From Bermanella sp034112325 (GTDB taxonomy: Bacteria > Pseudomonadota > Gammaproteobacteria > Pseudomonadales > Oceanobacteraceae), in assembly GCA_034112325.1 (NCBI GenBank), contig JAWUVO010000043.1, forward strand, positions 1 through 20,624: a DNA stretch of 20,624 bases. Reading direction: 5' to 3'. Every line of letters starts with the position of its first letter. The first letter of the stretch is position 1. The notes under the pieces were generated by a model. That model had not been told where the DNA came from, made no database searches, and worked only from the letters and a program-made list of their open reading frames with translations. The position numbers and the translations under genes are program-made. Positions 7,100 through 15,085 of the stretch are shown here, one piece after another.

Positions 7100-9961
7100 T
7101 TAGTCTTTATGTAGGTACTGATCAAGTTTTAGCTCTAACTTATCTGGGTTGATAGGTTTGCTTAAGTAGTCATTCATTCCTGCGTCTAGGCACTTTTGCC
7201 TGTCACCCTTCATCGCATTAGCCGTTAGCGCAATAATAGGCACCTGAAGATAAGCGGCCCCCGCTTCACCTAGCCGAATACGCTCGGTAGCCTGATAGCC
7301 GTCTATTTCTGGCATTTGACAGTCCATTAATATCACGTCATACGTATCAGTTTGATTGTCTTTTAACAGCTCTAGAGCGATACGCCCATTATCAGCAATA
7401 TCGGCGCTATACCCGATACTTTGAAGCAATTCTTTGGCAACCACTTGATTGATCATGTTGTCTTCGACTAGCAGAATTTTCGAGAATCTTTTTTTAGCCG
7501 TAAGCTTAGAGCTTGATAATTCATCATGGGGACTAACGTTTATAAATATATTAGCTAAGCCATTTGGATCTAAATTGTATTGATTAATAAATTTAACAAA
7601 CACACAGGGGGTGACCGGTTTAGCAACAATAGCGTCAATTTTATCTTTGAACTTGTCTTTGAGTATTTCAGCTTGAGAGATAACAGTGAATACCAGAACA
7701 GTACAATTTTTTGTACTTGTATATTCAACCAGCGCATCGAGTTTATCTGTATCTATTAGAATTTTTACTGGTATATCTATAATCAATAGCTGAGTAGTAT
7801 CGGTAATATATTTGCAGGGATCCTCAACTTCATTTAGCGACATGCATTGAAACTTATTAACTCCTAGACGCTTAAATTGATTTAACCCTAACTCTCTAAC
7901 ACTTTCAGTTTCTGAAAAAAATATAATCTCATCATTTTTTAACGTCAAATTAGACATCAGACCAGTATCTTTATCACTGCGCTCTAGCTCAACAGTAAAT
8001 GAAAAATCACTGCCGTTACCCATCTCGCTGGATATTGATATATCGCCACCCATTAGCTGACAAATTTGTCGTGCAATAGATAAACCTAAACCCGTACCAC
8101 CATATTCTCGAGTAGTAGAGTCATCTGCTTGGGTAAACTTTTCAAATAATGTAAGCTGTTTTTTTTCTTCGATTCCTATCCCAGTATCTTTAACCGAAAA
8201 TTTTAACCAGCATTTTGTAGAATCCGTTTTATGCGGGTGATCTGATACACTAATGACAATAGAGCCTTCACGAGTAAACTTAATCGCGTTTCCAACTAAG
8301 TTTATTAATACTTGCTTTAACCTTCCTGGATCTCCCTTAACAAAGTTTAGATCAAGATTCGAATAATCTAAAAGTAACTCCAGCCCTCTCTCTTGAGCGC
8401 GAAACGCCATGACTTCAGCAAAGTTTCCAATCATTAGTGAAAGATCAAAATCAATGGATTCTAGATTTAATTTTCCAGCTTCAATTTTTGTAAAATCTAG
8501 AATATCATTTATTAAGTCCAGTAATGACTCACCACTGGTAGACGCTAAATTTATATAATGTAACTGCTCATCTGTCAGTACACTATTTTTAAGTATATTT
8601 AACATGCCGATCACCCCGTTCATTGGGGTGCGTATTTCATGACTCATGTTTGCTAAAAAGGCGCTTTTTGTTCTTGCTGCACGCTCCGCCTCTTCTTTTG
8701 CAAGCTCCGCCTCTTCTTTTGCAAGCTTTAACTCTAATTTAGTTTTAACCCGAGCATCAATATCTTGAAACGAACCAAATAAGCGAACCGGAATCCCATT
8801 TTCTATTTCTACATTACCAGTGGCCACCACCCAAATATCGTTTCCTTTGGCGGTCACTAACTGCAACTCTTCATTCCAGGGCTCGCCTGTTTTAATGCAA
8901 ATATCTATTACTGCTGAAATACGGTCGCGGCTGTACCCTTCTTTGTAAAAGAAAATACCTTTTTCTATACTAGGCACAAAGTCATCTGGCACTTCATGAA
9001 TAATTTTAGTCATACTAGACCAATATACAGTGTTCTTAACTAGGTCTAATTCCCAGGCACCAATACGACCTTGCAGACTCATGGCTTCAAAGAGTTTTTG
9101 CTGACGATTCAAAGCTTTTTCTGCGCTATTTTTAGAAAGTTCACTGCCTATCCACTGGGCCAATAATTGAATCAATTTAAAGTCAGTGTTAGAAAACTCA
9201 TCTTCAGTAACTCCAGGTCCTGAAAAATTTAATGTGCCATAGCGCAGCCCATTCACAATTAATGGCGTGCCAATGTAACTTTCTAATCCAAAATCTAGAT
9301 AACACGGATGATTTTTTATTTCACTGATACCGGCATGATTGTATGCCACTGGTCCATCAGCTTTTAAGGTATGAACACAATAAGTACCGTTTACATTAAA
9401 GCTGTCTCCTGGAGAGATTTCACCATTCGGAGTGCTGGAGTACTTAACTAGGTAGTTGTCACCGACAATTCGGCTAATCAATGCTAAAGGTAGGTTAAAT
9501 GCGCTGCGACCTAAAGTTAATAGACCATTAATTTTTTCAGTAAACGTCAAGCTAGTATCAGAGGTATAACTGTGTAGGCCTAAAAGTATATCGATGGTTC
9601 TATTTTGCTCAGTATTATCATGAAAACAGGCATAAAACCCCACTACCTTGCCATCTTTTAACTCTGGAATATAAACTAGGTGAATAAACCGACGACTGTG
9701 TCCTAGGTAAGTTATGTAGTCTTTTAATGTAACCGTTTTACCTAAAAGTACTTGATCCCAGATTGGAGTTAGCTTTTCTATAGAATCTTGTGAAAGCACG
9801 TCTGAAACTTTTTTACCCACAAAGCTTAGCGGGTCTGCCTTTAGCCATTTAGCTAATTTTGGGCTTACCGCTTGGTAATGCTTAGTTTGGTCAATGTACG
9901 CCCACATAAGATCCATTGAATCTATAATATGACTCAGCGTAGATTTATCTGGGTTGATCAT
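7100..9961 (-). CDS. Soluble PAS-GAF-PAS hybrid sensor histidine kinase
   Basis: The 953-residue protein has no membrane helix, so it probably senses cytoplasmic signals. Domains in order: PAS (about 1-118), GAF (about 125-278, with GTPLIVNGLRYGTLNF), PAS with PAC segment (about 285-405), a charged coiled coil with an exact heptad repeat (about 405-430), HisKA with H441 in NMSHEIRTPMNGVIGML, and ATPase with N554/N558, DTGIGI (592-597) and GGTGLGL (621-627). A degenerate receiver-like domain (about 677-795) is followed by a complete receiver (about 827-950) with D880 in LMDCQMPEIDGY and K935. This resembles BarA/GacS-like hybrid kinases in its C-terminal half but lacks an HPt domain. The start has no clear Shine-Dalgarno sequence; M17 is an alternative. 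No partner regulator is adjacent. Confidence 0.92.
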   Translation of the reverse strand: MINPDKSTLSHIIDSMDLMWAYIDQTKHYQAVSPKLAKWLKADPLSFVGKKVSDVLSQDSIEKLTPIWDQVLLGKTVTLKDYITYLGHSRRFIHLVYIPELKDGKVVGFYACFHDNTEQNRTIDILLGLHSYTSDTSLTFTEKINGLLTLGRSAFNLPLALISRIVGDNYLVKYSSTPNGEISPGDSFNVNGTYCVHTLKADGPVAYNHAGISEIKNHPCYLDFGLESYIGTPLIVNGLRYGTLNFSGPGVTEDEFSNTDFKLIQLLAQWIGSELSKNSAEKALNRQQKLFEAMSLQGRIGAWELDLVKNTVYWSSMTKIIHEVPDDFVPSIEKGIFFYKEGYSRDRISAVIDICIKTGEPWNEELQLVTAKGNDIWVVATGNVEIENGIPVRLFGSFQDIDARVKTKLELKLAKEEAELAKEEAERAARTKSAFLANMSHEIRTPMNGVIGMLNILKNSVLTDEQLHYINLASTSGESLLDLINDILDFTKIEAGKLNLESIDFDLSLMIGNFAEVMAFRAQERGLELLLDYSNLDLNFVKGDPGRLKQVLINLVGNAIKFTREGSIVISVSDHPHKTDSTKCWLKFSVKDTGIGIEEKKQLTLFEKFTQADDSTTREYGGTGLGLSIARQICQLMGGDISISSEMGNGSDFSFTVELERSDKDTGLMSNLTLKNDEIIFFSETESVRELGLNQFKRLGVNKFQCMSLNEVEDPCKYITDTTQLLIIDIPVKILIDTDKLDALVEYTSTKNCTVLVFTVISQAEILKDKFKDKIDAIVAKPVTPCVFVKFINQYNLDPNGLANIFINVSPHDELSSSKLTAKKRFSKILLVEDNMINQVVAKELLQSIGYSADIADNGRIALELLKDNQTDTYDVILMDCQMPEIDGYQATERIRLGEAGAAYLQVPIIALTANAMKGDRQKCLDAGMNDYLSKPINPDKLELKLDQYLHKD
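8683..8724 (-). repeat. Exact 21-nt tandem duplication in the kinase linker
   Basis: The 21-nt unit beginning GCTCCGCCTCTTCTTTTGCA occurs at 8683-8703 and again at 8704-8724 without change. Read on the minus strand it encodes a 7-residue unit, LAKEEAE, in the helix between the second PAS domain and HisKA. Confidence 0.9.
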
Positions 9962-10107
9962 ATGCAGTCATTTCTGGGTAGCATAGGGCGCTCTTTGAAC
10001 ATCGTATTCATTCATTATAGCTGTACTGCGCTAATCTCAAGTATTAATTACAGATTGTCTAAGGCTATATGCGCTTTTCTTGTGGTGCTAACCTACGGTC
10101 AGTTGGC

Positions 10108-10113
10108 TATAAT
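10108..10113 (+). promoter_or_regulatory. Candidate -10 element upstream of the hisA-like gene
   Basis: A perfect TATAAT lies 56 bases before the TTG start at 10170. No good -35 hexamer is present at 16-18 nt, so this is only a weak prediction. The remainder of 9962-10169 shows no gene I can support. Confidence 0.3.
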
Positions 10114-10169
10114 GGCATTTCTCCTAATATTTATGGTTTTATGGTTCAGCTAACTAATGAGATATTGTT

Positions 10170-10925
10170 TTGACTAAATTTCGTCCTTGCATCGATTTAC
10201 ACGAAGGCAAAGTGAAGCAAATTGTTGGCGGCAGCCTTAATGATCAGGGTGCTGACACTAATTTTGTAAGTGATTACAGCAGTGATTACTACGCTAAGTT
10301 ATATAAAACTCATAAGCTAACCGGTGGCCACGTTATTGCTTTAGGCCCCAACAACCAACAAGCCGTATTAAGTGCCTTGGCCCAATGGCCAAATGGGCTT
10401 CAATTTGGTGGTGGTGTAAATCAGCGTAATGCGGCTAGCTATATTAAAGCGGGTGCTAGTCATGTGATTGTGACGTCTGCTTTGTTTGAAGATAACGAAT
10501 TCAGCTTTTCTAAACTAGAAGCTATAAAAAAAGAAGTAGGCAAAGACCGGCTGGTTTTAGATCTTAGTTGTCGCAAAACTCCAACTGGCTGGAACATAGC
10601 CACCAACCGCTGGCAAACCGTTACTAAAACCCAAATAACAGCCGAAACCCTTAACGAACTGTCTAACCACTGCGCCGAATTTTTGATTCATGCAGCCGAT
10701 GTAGAAGGCTTGCAAGCTGGTATCGATAAACAACTGGTTACCTTATTAGGCCAACATGCCAGCATTCCTATGACCTATGCAGGTGGAGCAAGGTCATTAA
10801 ACGACTTAAAAGAAGTGCAGGAGCTGTCAAACGGTAAAGTTGATTTAACCATTGGCAGTGCATTGGATATATTTGGTGGCAGTGGCGTGACACTAGAAGA
10901 ATGCATAGCATGGAATAAGCAATAG
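10170..10925 (+). CDS. hisA: Eukaryote-type HisA: ProFAR isomerase (TIM barrel)
   Basis: The 251-residue protein matches the eukaryotic-type phosphoribosylformimino-5-aminoimidazole carboxamide ribotide isomerase (plant and fungal HIS6 type), the fourth step of histidine synthesis. Family signatures include FRPCIDLHEGKVKQIVGG, LTGGHVIALGP, LQFGGGVN, GASHVIVTSALF, RLVLDLSCRK, AEFLIHAADVEGLQ, TYAGGARSLNDL and the C-terminal VDLTIGSALDIFGG. The likely catalytic pair is D9 (CIDLH) and D131 (LVLDLS), by analogy with bacterial HisA. The start codon is TTG, chosen because it gives the family's usual MTKFRPCIDL opening and no in-frame ATG lies upstream. It is not in a his operon: its neighbour is alkB, 14 bases downstream. 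A canonical hisA may exist elsewhere in the genome, in which case this would be redundant or specialised. Confidence 0.88.
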   Translation: MTKFRPCIDLHEGKVKQIVGGSLNDQGADTNFVSDYSSDYYAKLYKTHKLTGGHVIALGPNNQQAVLSALAQWPNGLQFGGGVNQRNAASYIKAGASHVIVTSALFEDNEFSFSKLEAIKKEVGKDRLVLDLSCRKTPTGWNIATNRWQTVTKTQITAETLNELSNHCAEFLIHAADVEGLQAGIDKQLVTLLGQHASIPMTYAGGARSLNDLKEVQELSNGKVDLTIGSALDIFGGSGVTLEECIAWNKQ

Positions 10926-10939
10926 GTAATACACTCGGC

Positions 10940-11575
10940 ATGAATGACTTATTTGATCAGCAAGTACCGCGCAAGCAAGTTTTAGAAGAAGGTGTAACGC
11001 TACTTAAGTCTTTTGTCACTCCAAGCCAAATTTCACCAGTGGTAGAGCGCATAATAGAGCAAGCGCCATTACGCCATATGGGCACTCCAATGGGTCATAA
11101 AATGCGTGTAAGTAGCACGTGTTGCGGCCCGCTAGGTGGCTATAACGATGAAAACGGATACCGATATTTAAAGCACGACCCATTAACTCAGCAACCTTGG
11201 CCCCCTATGCCAACAGAGTTTTTAGAAATTGCCGCTAATGCCGCATTAGAATGTGGAATTGCCAACTTCAAACCCGACAGCGCCTTAATAAACCACTACC
11301 CAATTGGTATTTCTATGGGTAGCCATCAAGATAAAGAAGAAGCTGATTTTAACTGGCCTATTGTTTCTATCTCATTGGGTCTCAGTGCCATCTTTCAAAT
11401 ATTTGGAAAAACCCGCAGTGGAATACAGCGAGAAGTGGTGTTAGAAGATGCCGATGTATTGGTGTTAAGTGGTCCCGCTCGGTTGTACTACCACGGAGTA
11501 AAATCAATAAAACCTGATCTTTTACAACCAAATCTGCAACAACGCGTTAACATAACGCTACGAAAAGCACGATAA
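10940..11575 (+). CDS. alkB: AlkB-type 2-oxoglutarate/Fe(II) dioxygenase
   Basis: The 211-residue protein is close in length to E. coli AlkB (216) and shares its active-site layout: iron ligands H129 and D131 in GSHQDKEE, third ligand H185 in YYHGVKSI, and 2-oxoglutarate-binding arginines R202 and R208 in QRVNITLRKAR. The substrate-side NHYP (near residue 119) and the SISLGLSAIFQIFG strand are also in place. AlkB repairs N1-methyladenine and N3-methylcytosine by oxidative demethylation, using O2 and 2-oxoglutarate and releasing formaldehyde. It starts 14 bases after the HisA-like gene, so the two are probably co-transcribed. That pairing has no obvious metabolic logic. No Ada operator or ada gene is visible nearby. 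All key residues are present. Confidence 0.92.
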   Translation: MNDLFDQQVPRKQVLEEGVTLLKSFVTPSQISPVVERIIEQAPLRHMGTPMGHKMRVSSTCCGPLGGYNDENGYRYLKHDPLTQQPWPPMPTEFLEIAANAALECGIANFKPDSALINHYPIGISMGSHQDKEEADFNWPIVSISLGLSAIFQIFGKTRSGIQREVVLEDADVLVLSGPARLYYHGVKSIKPDLLQPNLQQRVNITLRKAR

Positions 11576-11774
11576 TAATTCAGTTATATAATAACAATCG
11601 CTTAAGTATAGTCAGCACAAGAGCGGCATTATGGCTGGTATTTATATTAACAATTAACAGTACAACTAATCTTAACCGCTAATTTCATTAAAAAAATAAA
11701 CTAGAATAAAATTGGCAGCTCAGTATGATAAGTCACTTATTATTCATTATTACAATATTTTTACAGCGGTACTT

Positions 11775-12578
11775 ATGCAAAGTTTTCAATATTATTTAGA
11801 CCTAATTAACCAACATGAAGAATTTACTATTGCAGATGACTGGGGCCAAGGTAGGAGTATTTTTGGCGGGCTAGCCGCTGCATTGGTTTTATCAAAACTG
11901 AAACAAAGCCCTGCTGTTAGCCAAAAGCAGTTACAGTCTTTAAGCGTAAACTTTTGTGCTTCACTAGCCGCCGATACGGCTTGCTCTATTCGCTATGAAA
12001 TTTTGTCCGAAGGTAAATCTGTGGTTCAACTACAAGGACAATTAATTCAAGATGGGCAAATTAAGACTCTAGTGACCGCATGTTATGGCGCACTGCGTCA
12101 ATCTAGTATTAATATCCAGTATCAACCTGCCAACCCTAAAGGCTCTAAAGAAAACGCCATGGCGATGCCCTTTATACCCAATATTACACCTAATTTTATT
12201 CAGCATATTGAGTCTCATATGCTCAGTAAAAGCATTCCTTTTACCGGAGTCGATACAAAAGAAGTAACAGGTTGGATGAAGTTTAAGGAGCAACCAAACA
12301 ACTTTGATGAAGTGGCTATTGTTGCACTAATTGATGCATGGCCACCTGCTGTATTGCAACTACTAAAAAACCCGGCTCCTGCCAGCACCATCACTTGGAA
12401 TATGGAGTTTATTCAACCCGCTACAAAACTTAAGCCAAGCGATATTTTATTTTATGACTGCCAAGTTATTCAATCACAAGATGGTTATGCTCATACTGAA
12501 GCTAAAGTTTTTCATGAAAATGGTGAGCTATTAGTTTTAAGTAGGCAAATGGTAGGCGTGTACGATAAGCGCAGTTAA
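11775..12578 (+). CDS. Double-hotdog acyl-CoA thioesterase family protein
   Basis: The 267-residue protein has the layout of a TesB-like/4HBT_3 double-hotdog thioesterase. An N-terminal hotdog opens with FTIADDWGQGRSIFGGLAAA (GQG/GG turn before the central helix), and a second hotdog (about residues 130-265) includes the buried helix region VAIVALIDAWPPAVLQLL followed by STITWNMEFIQP. Such proteins hydrolyse acyl-CoA thioesters in the cytoplasm. The conserved Asp of TesB-type enzymes may be the one in ALIDAWPP, but this is an inference. The ATG at 11775 gives the expected N-terminus; an upstream in-frame TTG at 11712 would add 21 residues with no sign of conservation. The 199-base gap after alkB has no terminator I can see. 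A strong bidirectional terminator follows. Confidence 0.8.
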   Translation: MQSFQYYLDLINQHEEFTIADDWGQGRSIFGGLAAALVLSKLKQSPAVSQKQLQSLSVNFCASLAADTACSIRYEILSEGKSVVQLQGQLIQDGQIKTLVTACYGALRQSSINIQYQPANPKGSKENAMAMPFIPNITPNFIQHIESHMLSKSIPFTGVDTKEVTGWMKFKEQPNNFDEVAIVALIDAWPPAVLQLLKNPAPASTITWNMEFIQPATKLKPSDILFYDCQVIQSQDGYAHTEAKVFHENGELLVLSRQMVGVYDKRS

Positions 12579-12593
12579 CAATTTTAGTGCCAG

Positions 12594-12629
12594 AAAAAAA
12601 GCCAATGCATATTATTGCATTGGCTTTTT
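12594..12629. terminator. Bidirectional intrinsic terminator between the thioesterase gene and rluB
   Basis: GCCAATGCA (12601-12609) pairs perfectly with TGCATTGGC (12616-12624) around a 6-nt loop, with seven A on the left and five T on the right. It lies between convergent stops at 12578 (+) and 12652 (-) and would end the long minus-strand housekeeping block. Confidence 0.92.
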
Positions 12630-12651
12630 GGTAGCTAAAAACAAATATTAA

Positions 12652-13521
12652 TTAAGAATCAATACGTGCATTTTTACTTGGTCCAGGTTTCTTGGTTCCA
12701 TGACCTGCTTTTTGACGAGTACGCTGACGATCAGCCGCTCGCTGGTATTGCTTAAGCTCAGTAGGTTCCATTTTTACCACGGGCTTAGGATCAAGACCCA
12801 CCAAACCAGATAGGTCATTGGTTTCGTTTTGTCCTAGTTCAATCCATTTACCTGATGAAACTTTTTTAGGTAAGAAAATACAACCGTAACGAACACGCTT
12901 AAGGCGAGATACCTTAACATCTTGGCTTTCCCATAAGCGTCGTACTTCGCGGTTACGTCCTTCCATAATACAAACGTGGTACCACTGGTTATAGCCATCG
13001 CCATCAAAAAATTGTACGTCAGTAAATTTAGCCATACCATCTTCAAGTAACACACCTTTTTTAAGCGTGGCTATCATTTCGTCTGTGACCTCACCGGCAA
13101 CCCTAACCGCGTATTCACGGTCAACGGTGTTGGTGCTTGGGTGCATTAGCTTATGTGCTAATTCACCATCGGTAGTAAACAGTAACAAACCTGATGTATT
13201 AATATCTAAACGGCCTACGGCAATCCAGCGCTCACCTTTTAATTTTGGTAAGTTATTAAATACTGTTGGTCGGCCTTCTGGGTCGGTACGTGTACATACC
13301 TCGCCTTCAGGTTTGTTGTATACCAAAACCCTACGAGCCACTTTAAGCCCATGTTCAATCTCGGCACCATCTACCGTAATTACGTCTTCTGCTTCAGCTC
13401 GCTCACCTAACTTGGCTATTTCGCCATTTAGTTTTACGCGACCTTGTTCAATCCAACGTTCCATCTCACGACGGGATCCTACGCCAGCTTGGGCTAGGAT
13501 TTTTTGCAGTTTTTCACTCAT
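12652..13521 (-). CDS. rluB: 23S rRNA pseudouridine(2605) synthase RluB
   Basis: The 289-residue enzyme has an N-terminal S4 RNA-binding domain (about residues 2-60, EKLQKILAQAGVGSRREME) and a pseudouridine synthase domain whose catalytic aspartate is D106 in GRLDINTSGLLLFT. The downstream REYAVRVAG and EGRNREVRRLWE segments are typical of the RsuA/RluB/RluE/RluF group. The C-terminal 35 residues are a basic tail (QRTRQKAGHGTKKPGPSK). RluB modifies U2605 of E. coli 23S rRNA; RluF is the main alternative, but the position after scpB is the usual RluB setting. The ATG at 13521 is preferred because GGAGT precedes it; an in-frame ATG at 13545 has no such site. It is last in the trpS-scpA-scpB-rluB series, 143 bases after scpB. 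Confidence 0.93.
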   Translation of the reverse strand: MSEKLQKILAQAGVGSRREMERWIEQGRVKLNGEIAKLGERAEAEDVITVDGAEIEHGLKVARRVLVYNKPEGEVCTRTDPEGRPTVFNNLPKLKGERWIAVGRLDINTSGLLLFTTDGELAHKLMHPSTNTVDREYAVRVAGEVTDEMIATLKKGVLLEDGMAKFTDVQFFDGDGYNQWYHVCIMEGRNREVRRLWESQDVKVSRLKRVRYGCIFLPKKVSSGKWIELGQNETNDLSGLVGLDPKPVVKMEPTELKQYQRAADRQRTRQKAGHGTKKPGPSKNARIDS

Positions 13522-13527
13522 CAACTT

Positions 13528-13532
13528 ACTCC
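13528..13532 (-). promoter_or_regulatory. Ribosome binding site that sets the rluB start
   Basis: On the minus strand GGAGT ends 6 nt before the ATG at 13521. This favours that start over the ATG 24 bases upstream. Confidence 0.75.
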
Positions 13533-13545
13533 GTTTCTGAGTCAT

Positions 13546-13566
13546 AACAAAACAGGATGTTTTGTT
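13546..13566 (-). repeat. Perfect 8-bp inverted repeat upstream of rluB
   Basis: AACAAAAC (13546-13553) and GTTTTGTT (13559-13566) enclose a 5-nt loop in the scpB-rluB gap, about 25 bases before the rluB start. The stem is AT-rich with only two G-C pairs. It could be a weak attenuator, an RNA-processing hairpin or an operator. No function can be claimed. Confidence 0.4.
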
Positions 13567-13664
13567 TATCTTGGATTTATCAAACTAGTTTACCGTTTAA
13601 ACTTTATTTAAAGAGTTCAAACCATAAAACATTGATTCTTTTAAGGTAACTAATTAATCGTTAC

Positions 13665-14999
13665 CTATTGGCTTTTCTCTTGCTCGGCTTCTAATGCCAG
13701 CATTTCGGCTTCTAGCGCCAGTAGCATCTCTTCTTCTAAAGCCGCGGCTAAATCGTCTTCGTCATCTTCAGCATTACCTTGCGAATCATCTGCAACCGTC
13801 ACTGGGTTAGCAGCAAATACCGATGGTGCATTATCAAGTGTAGCAGTATCTTTTTGTTCGTCATCTAACGTTGAAACAAGCGATGAAAATCCAGATTGCT
13901 GCAACAAGGCTTCGTCATGATCTAGCGGGTTTTTTTCAATCGCTTTATCGTCTTTTATTTCTGCCTGCTGATCAGTATTTTCATTACTTGCTGGGGCTGA
14001 ACTGAATGACCCAGAACCTTTACCCGCTTGATTTAATAATGACTCTTGCTCGGCAATCATGCGCGCAATAGTGGCCTCAGCAAGCTGCTCTTCAGTCATC
14101 TCTTGTTCTGATTCATCTAGCTGGTCAGGGCTTCTCACAGAGGTTTTGCTGGCTGAGCCACCTAAACTGTCACGCATAGAGTCAGATAACGAGAATACTT
14201 GCTCGTCGGCTTCAGCCACTTGTTGTTCGGCTGACAACAGGTCATTTTGATCTTGTAGATTTTTTTCTTCGTCGCGTGCGTTCTGCTCTTCTTCAGCTTT
14301 GGCACTTAGGTTATCTTCAACTTGCTGTACTAAGGCATCGGCCGCTTCTAAATCGGCTGCGGCGCTGATTAGATTTTCGCTGTCGCCCATTTCTTCTACG
14401 CTAATAGATAAGTCAAAGTCGCCTTCTTCTTTTTTATCTTCAAGCTCAAGTGCGTGATTAGCATCGGCTATTTCTTGAATTTCTTCTAAAGTAGGAAGTT
14501 GATCAAGAGACTCTAAATTAAAATAATCTAAAAACATTTTTGTAGTAGCAAACATAGCCGGACGACCCGGCACATCTCTGTGGCCAACTACTTGAATCCA
14601 CTCACGCTCTACTAATGTTTTTGTAATATGTGAACTTACTGCAACACCACGAACATCTTCAATTTCACCACGGGTACATGGCTGACGGTAAGCAATAATA
14701 GACAAGGTTTCTAATAATGCACGACTGTAACGCTGTGGTTTTTCATCCCACAAGCGGCTTACCCACTGCACTACTTCTTGTTTCACTTGGAAACGATAAC
14801 CAGTAGCTACTTTTTTAAGTTCGTAACCGTTGTTTTGGCATTTTTCACCAATGCGTTCAAGAATGGTTAAAATACGCTGTTTTTCAGGCTCTAGGCCTTC
14901 CTCAAACAAGCTTTGAATACGGTCAATGCTTAATGTTTGACCCGAGGACAATAAAGCCCCTTCAATAATTTGTTCTAGTAATGCATCGCTTATTGTCAT
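13665..14999 (-). CDS. scpB: Segregation and condensation protein B with a long acidic tail
   Basis: Residues 1 to about 185 form a complete ScpB: two winged-helix domains with YSRALLETLSIIAYRQP (91-107), the following RGEIEDVRGV, and GRPAMFATTKMFLDYF (145-160). ScpB dimers bind the kleisin ScpA and, with SMC, form the condensin that compacts and segregates chromosomes. From about residue 185 to 444 the protein is a low-complexity extension rich in Glu, Asp, Ala, Gln and Ser, ending in long acidic helical repeats (EDDEDDLAAALEEEMLLALE). Ordinary ScpB is about 180-280 residues, so this one is unusually long. The extension is in frame, with no internal stop and no recognised domain. The start is an ATG after AAGG, 86 bases downstream of scpA, to which it is functionally and probably transcriptionally coupled. 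Confidence 0.92.
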   Translation of the reverse strand: MTISDALLEQIIEGALLSSGQTLSIDRIQSLFEEGLEPEKQRILTILERIGEKCQNNGYELKKVATGYRFQVKQEVVQWVSRLWDEKPQRYSRALLETLSIIAYRQPCTRGEIEDVRGVAVSSHITKTLVEREWIQVVGHRDVPGRPAMFATTKMFLDYFNLESLDQLPTLEEIQEIADANHALELEDKKEEGDFDLSISVEEMGDSENLISAAADLEAADALVQQVEDNLSAKAEEEQNARDEEKNLQDQNDLLSAEQQVAEADEQVFSLSDSMRDSLGGSASKTSVRSPDQLDESEQEMTEEQLAEATIARMIAEQESLLNQAGKGSGSFSSAPASNENTDQQAEIKDDKAIEKNPLDHDEALLQQSGFSSLVSTLDDEQKDTATLDNAPSVFAANPVTVADDSQGNAEDDEDDLAAALEEEMLLALEAEMLALEAEQEKSQ

Positions 15000-15085
15000 G
15001 AAGTTATGCCTTAACCTTTTTATTAGTTATGTTGTTCAAGGTTTTATTATAAATAATTTTATTTTTTATTAACTGAAGACTCATA

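Noticed and set aside
9929..10153. A 74-codon + strand reading frame with hydrophobic residues upstream of hisA.
   Set aside because: It starts inside the antisense of the kinase gene, has no Shine-Dalgarno sequence, and the candidate -10 element lies within it. It is most likely chance.
12834..13540. Long frames opposite and within rluB (including a 157-codon + strand frame).
   Set aside because: They are shadows of the well-supported rluB frame, without family resemblance or initiation signals.
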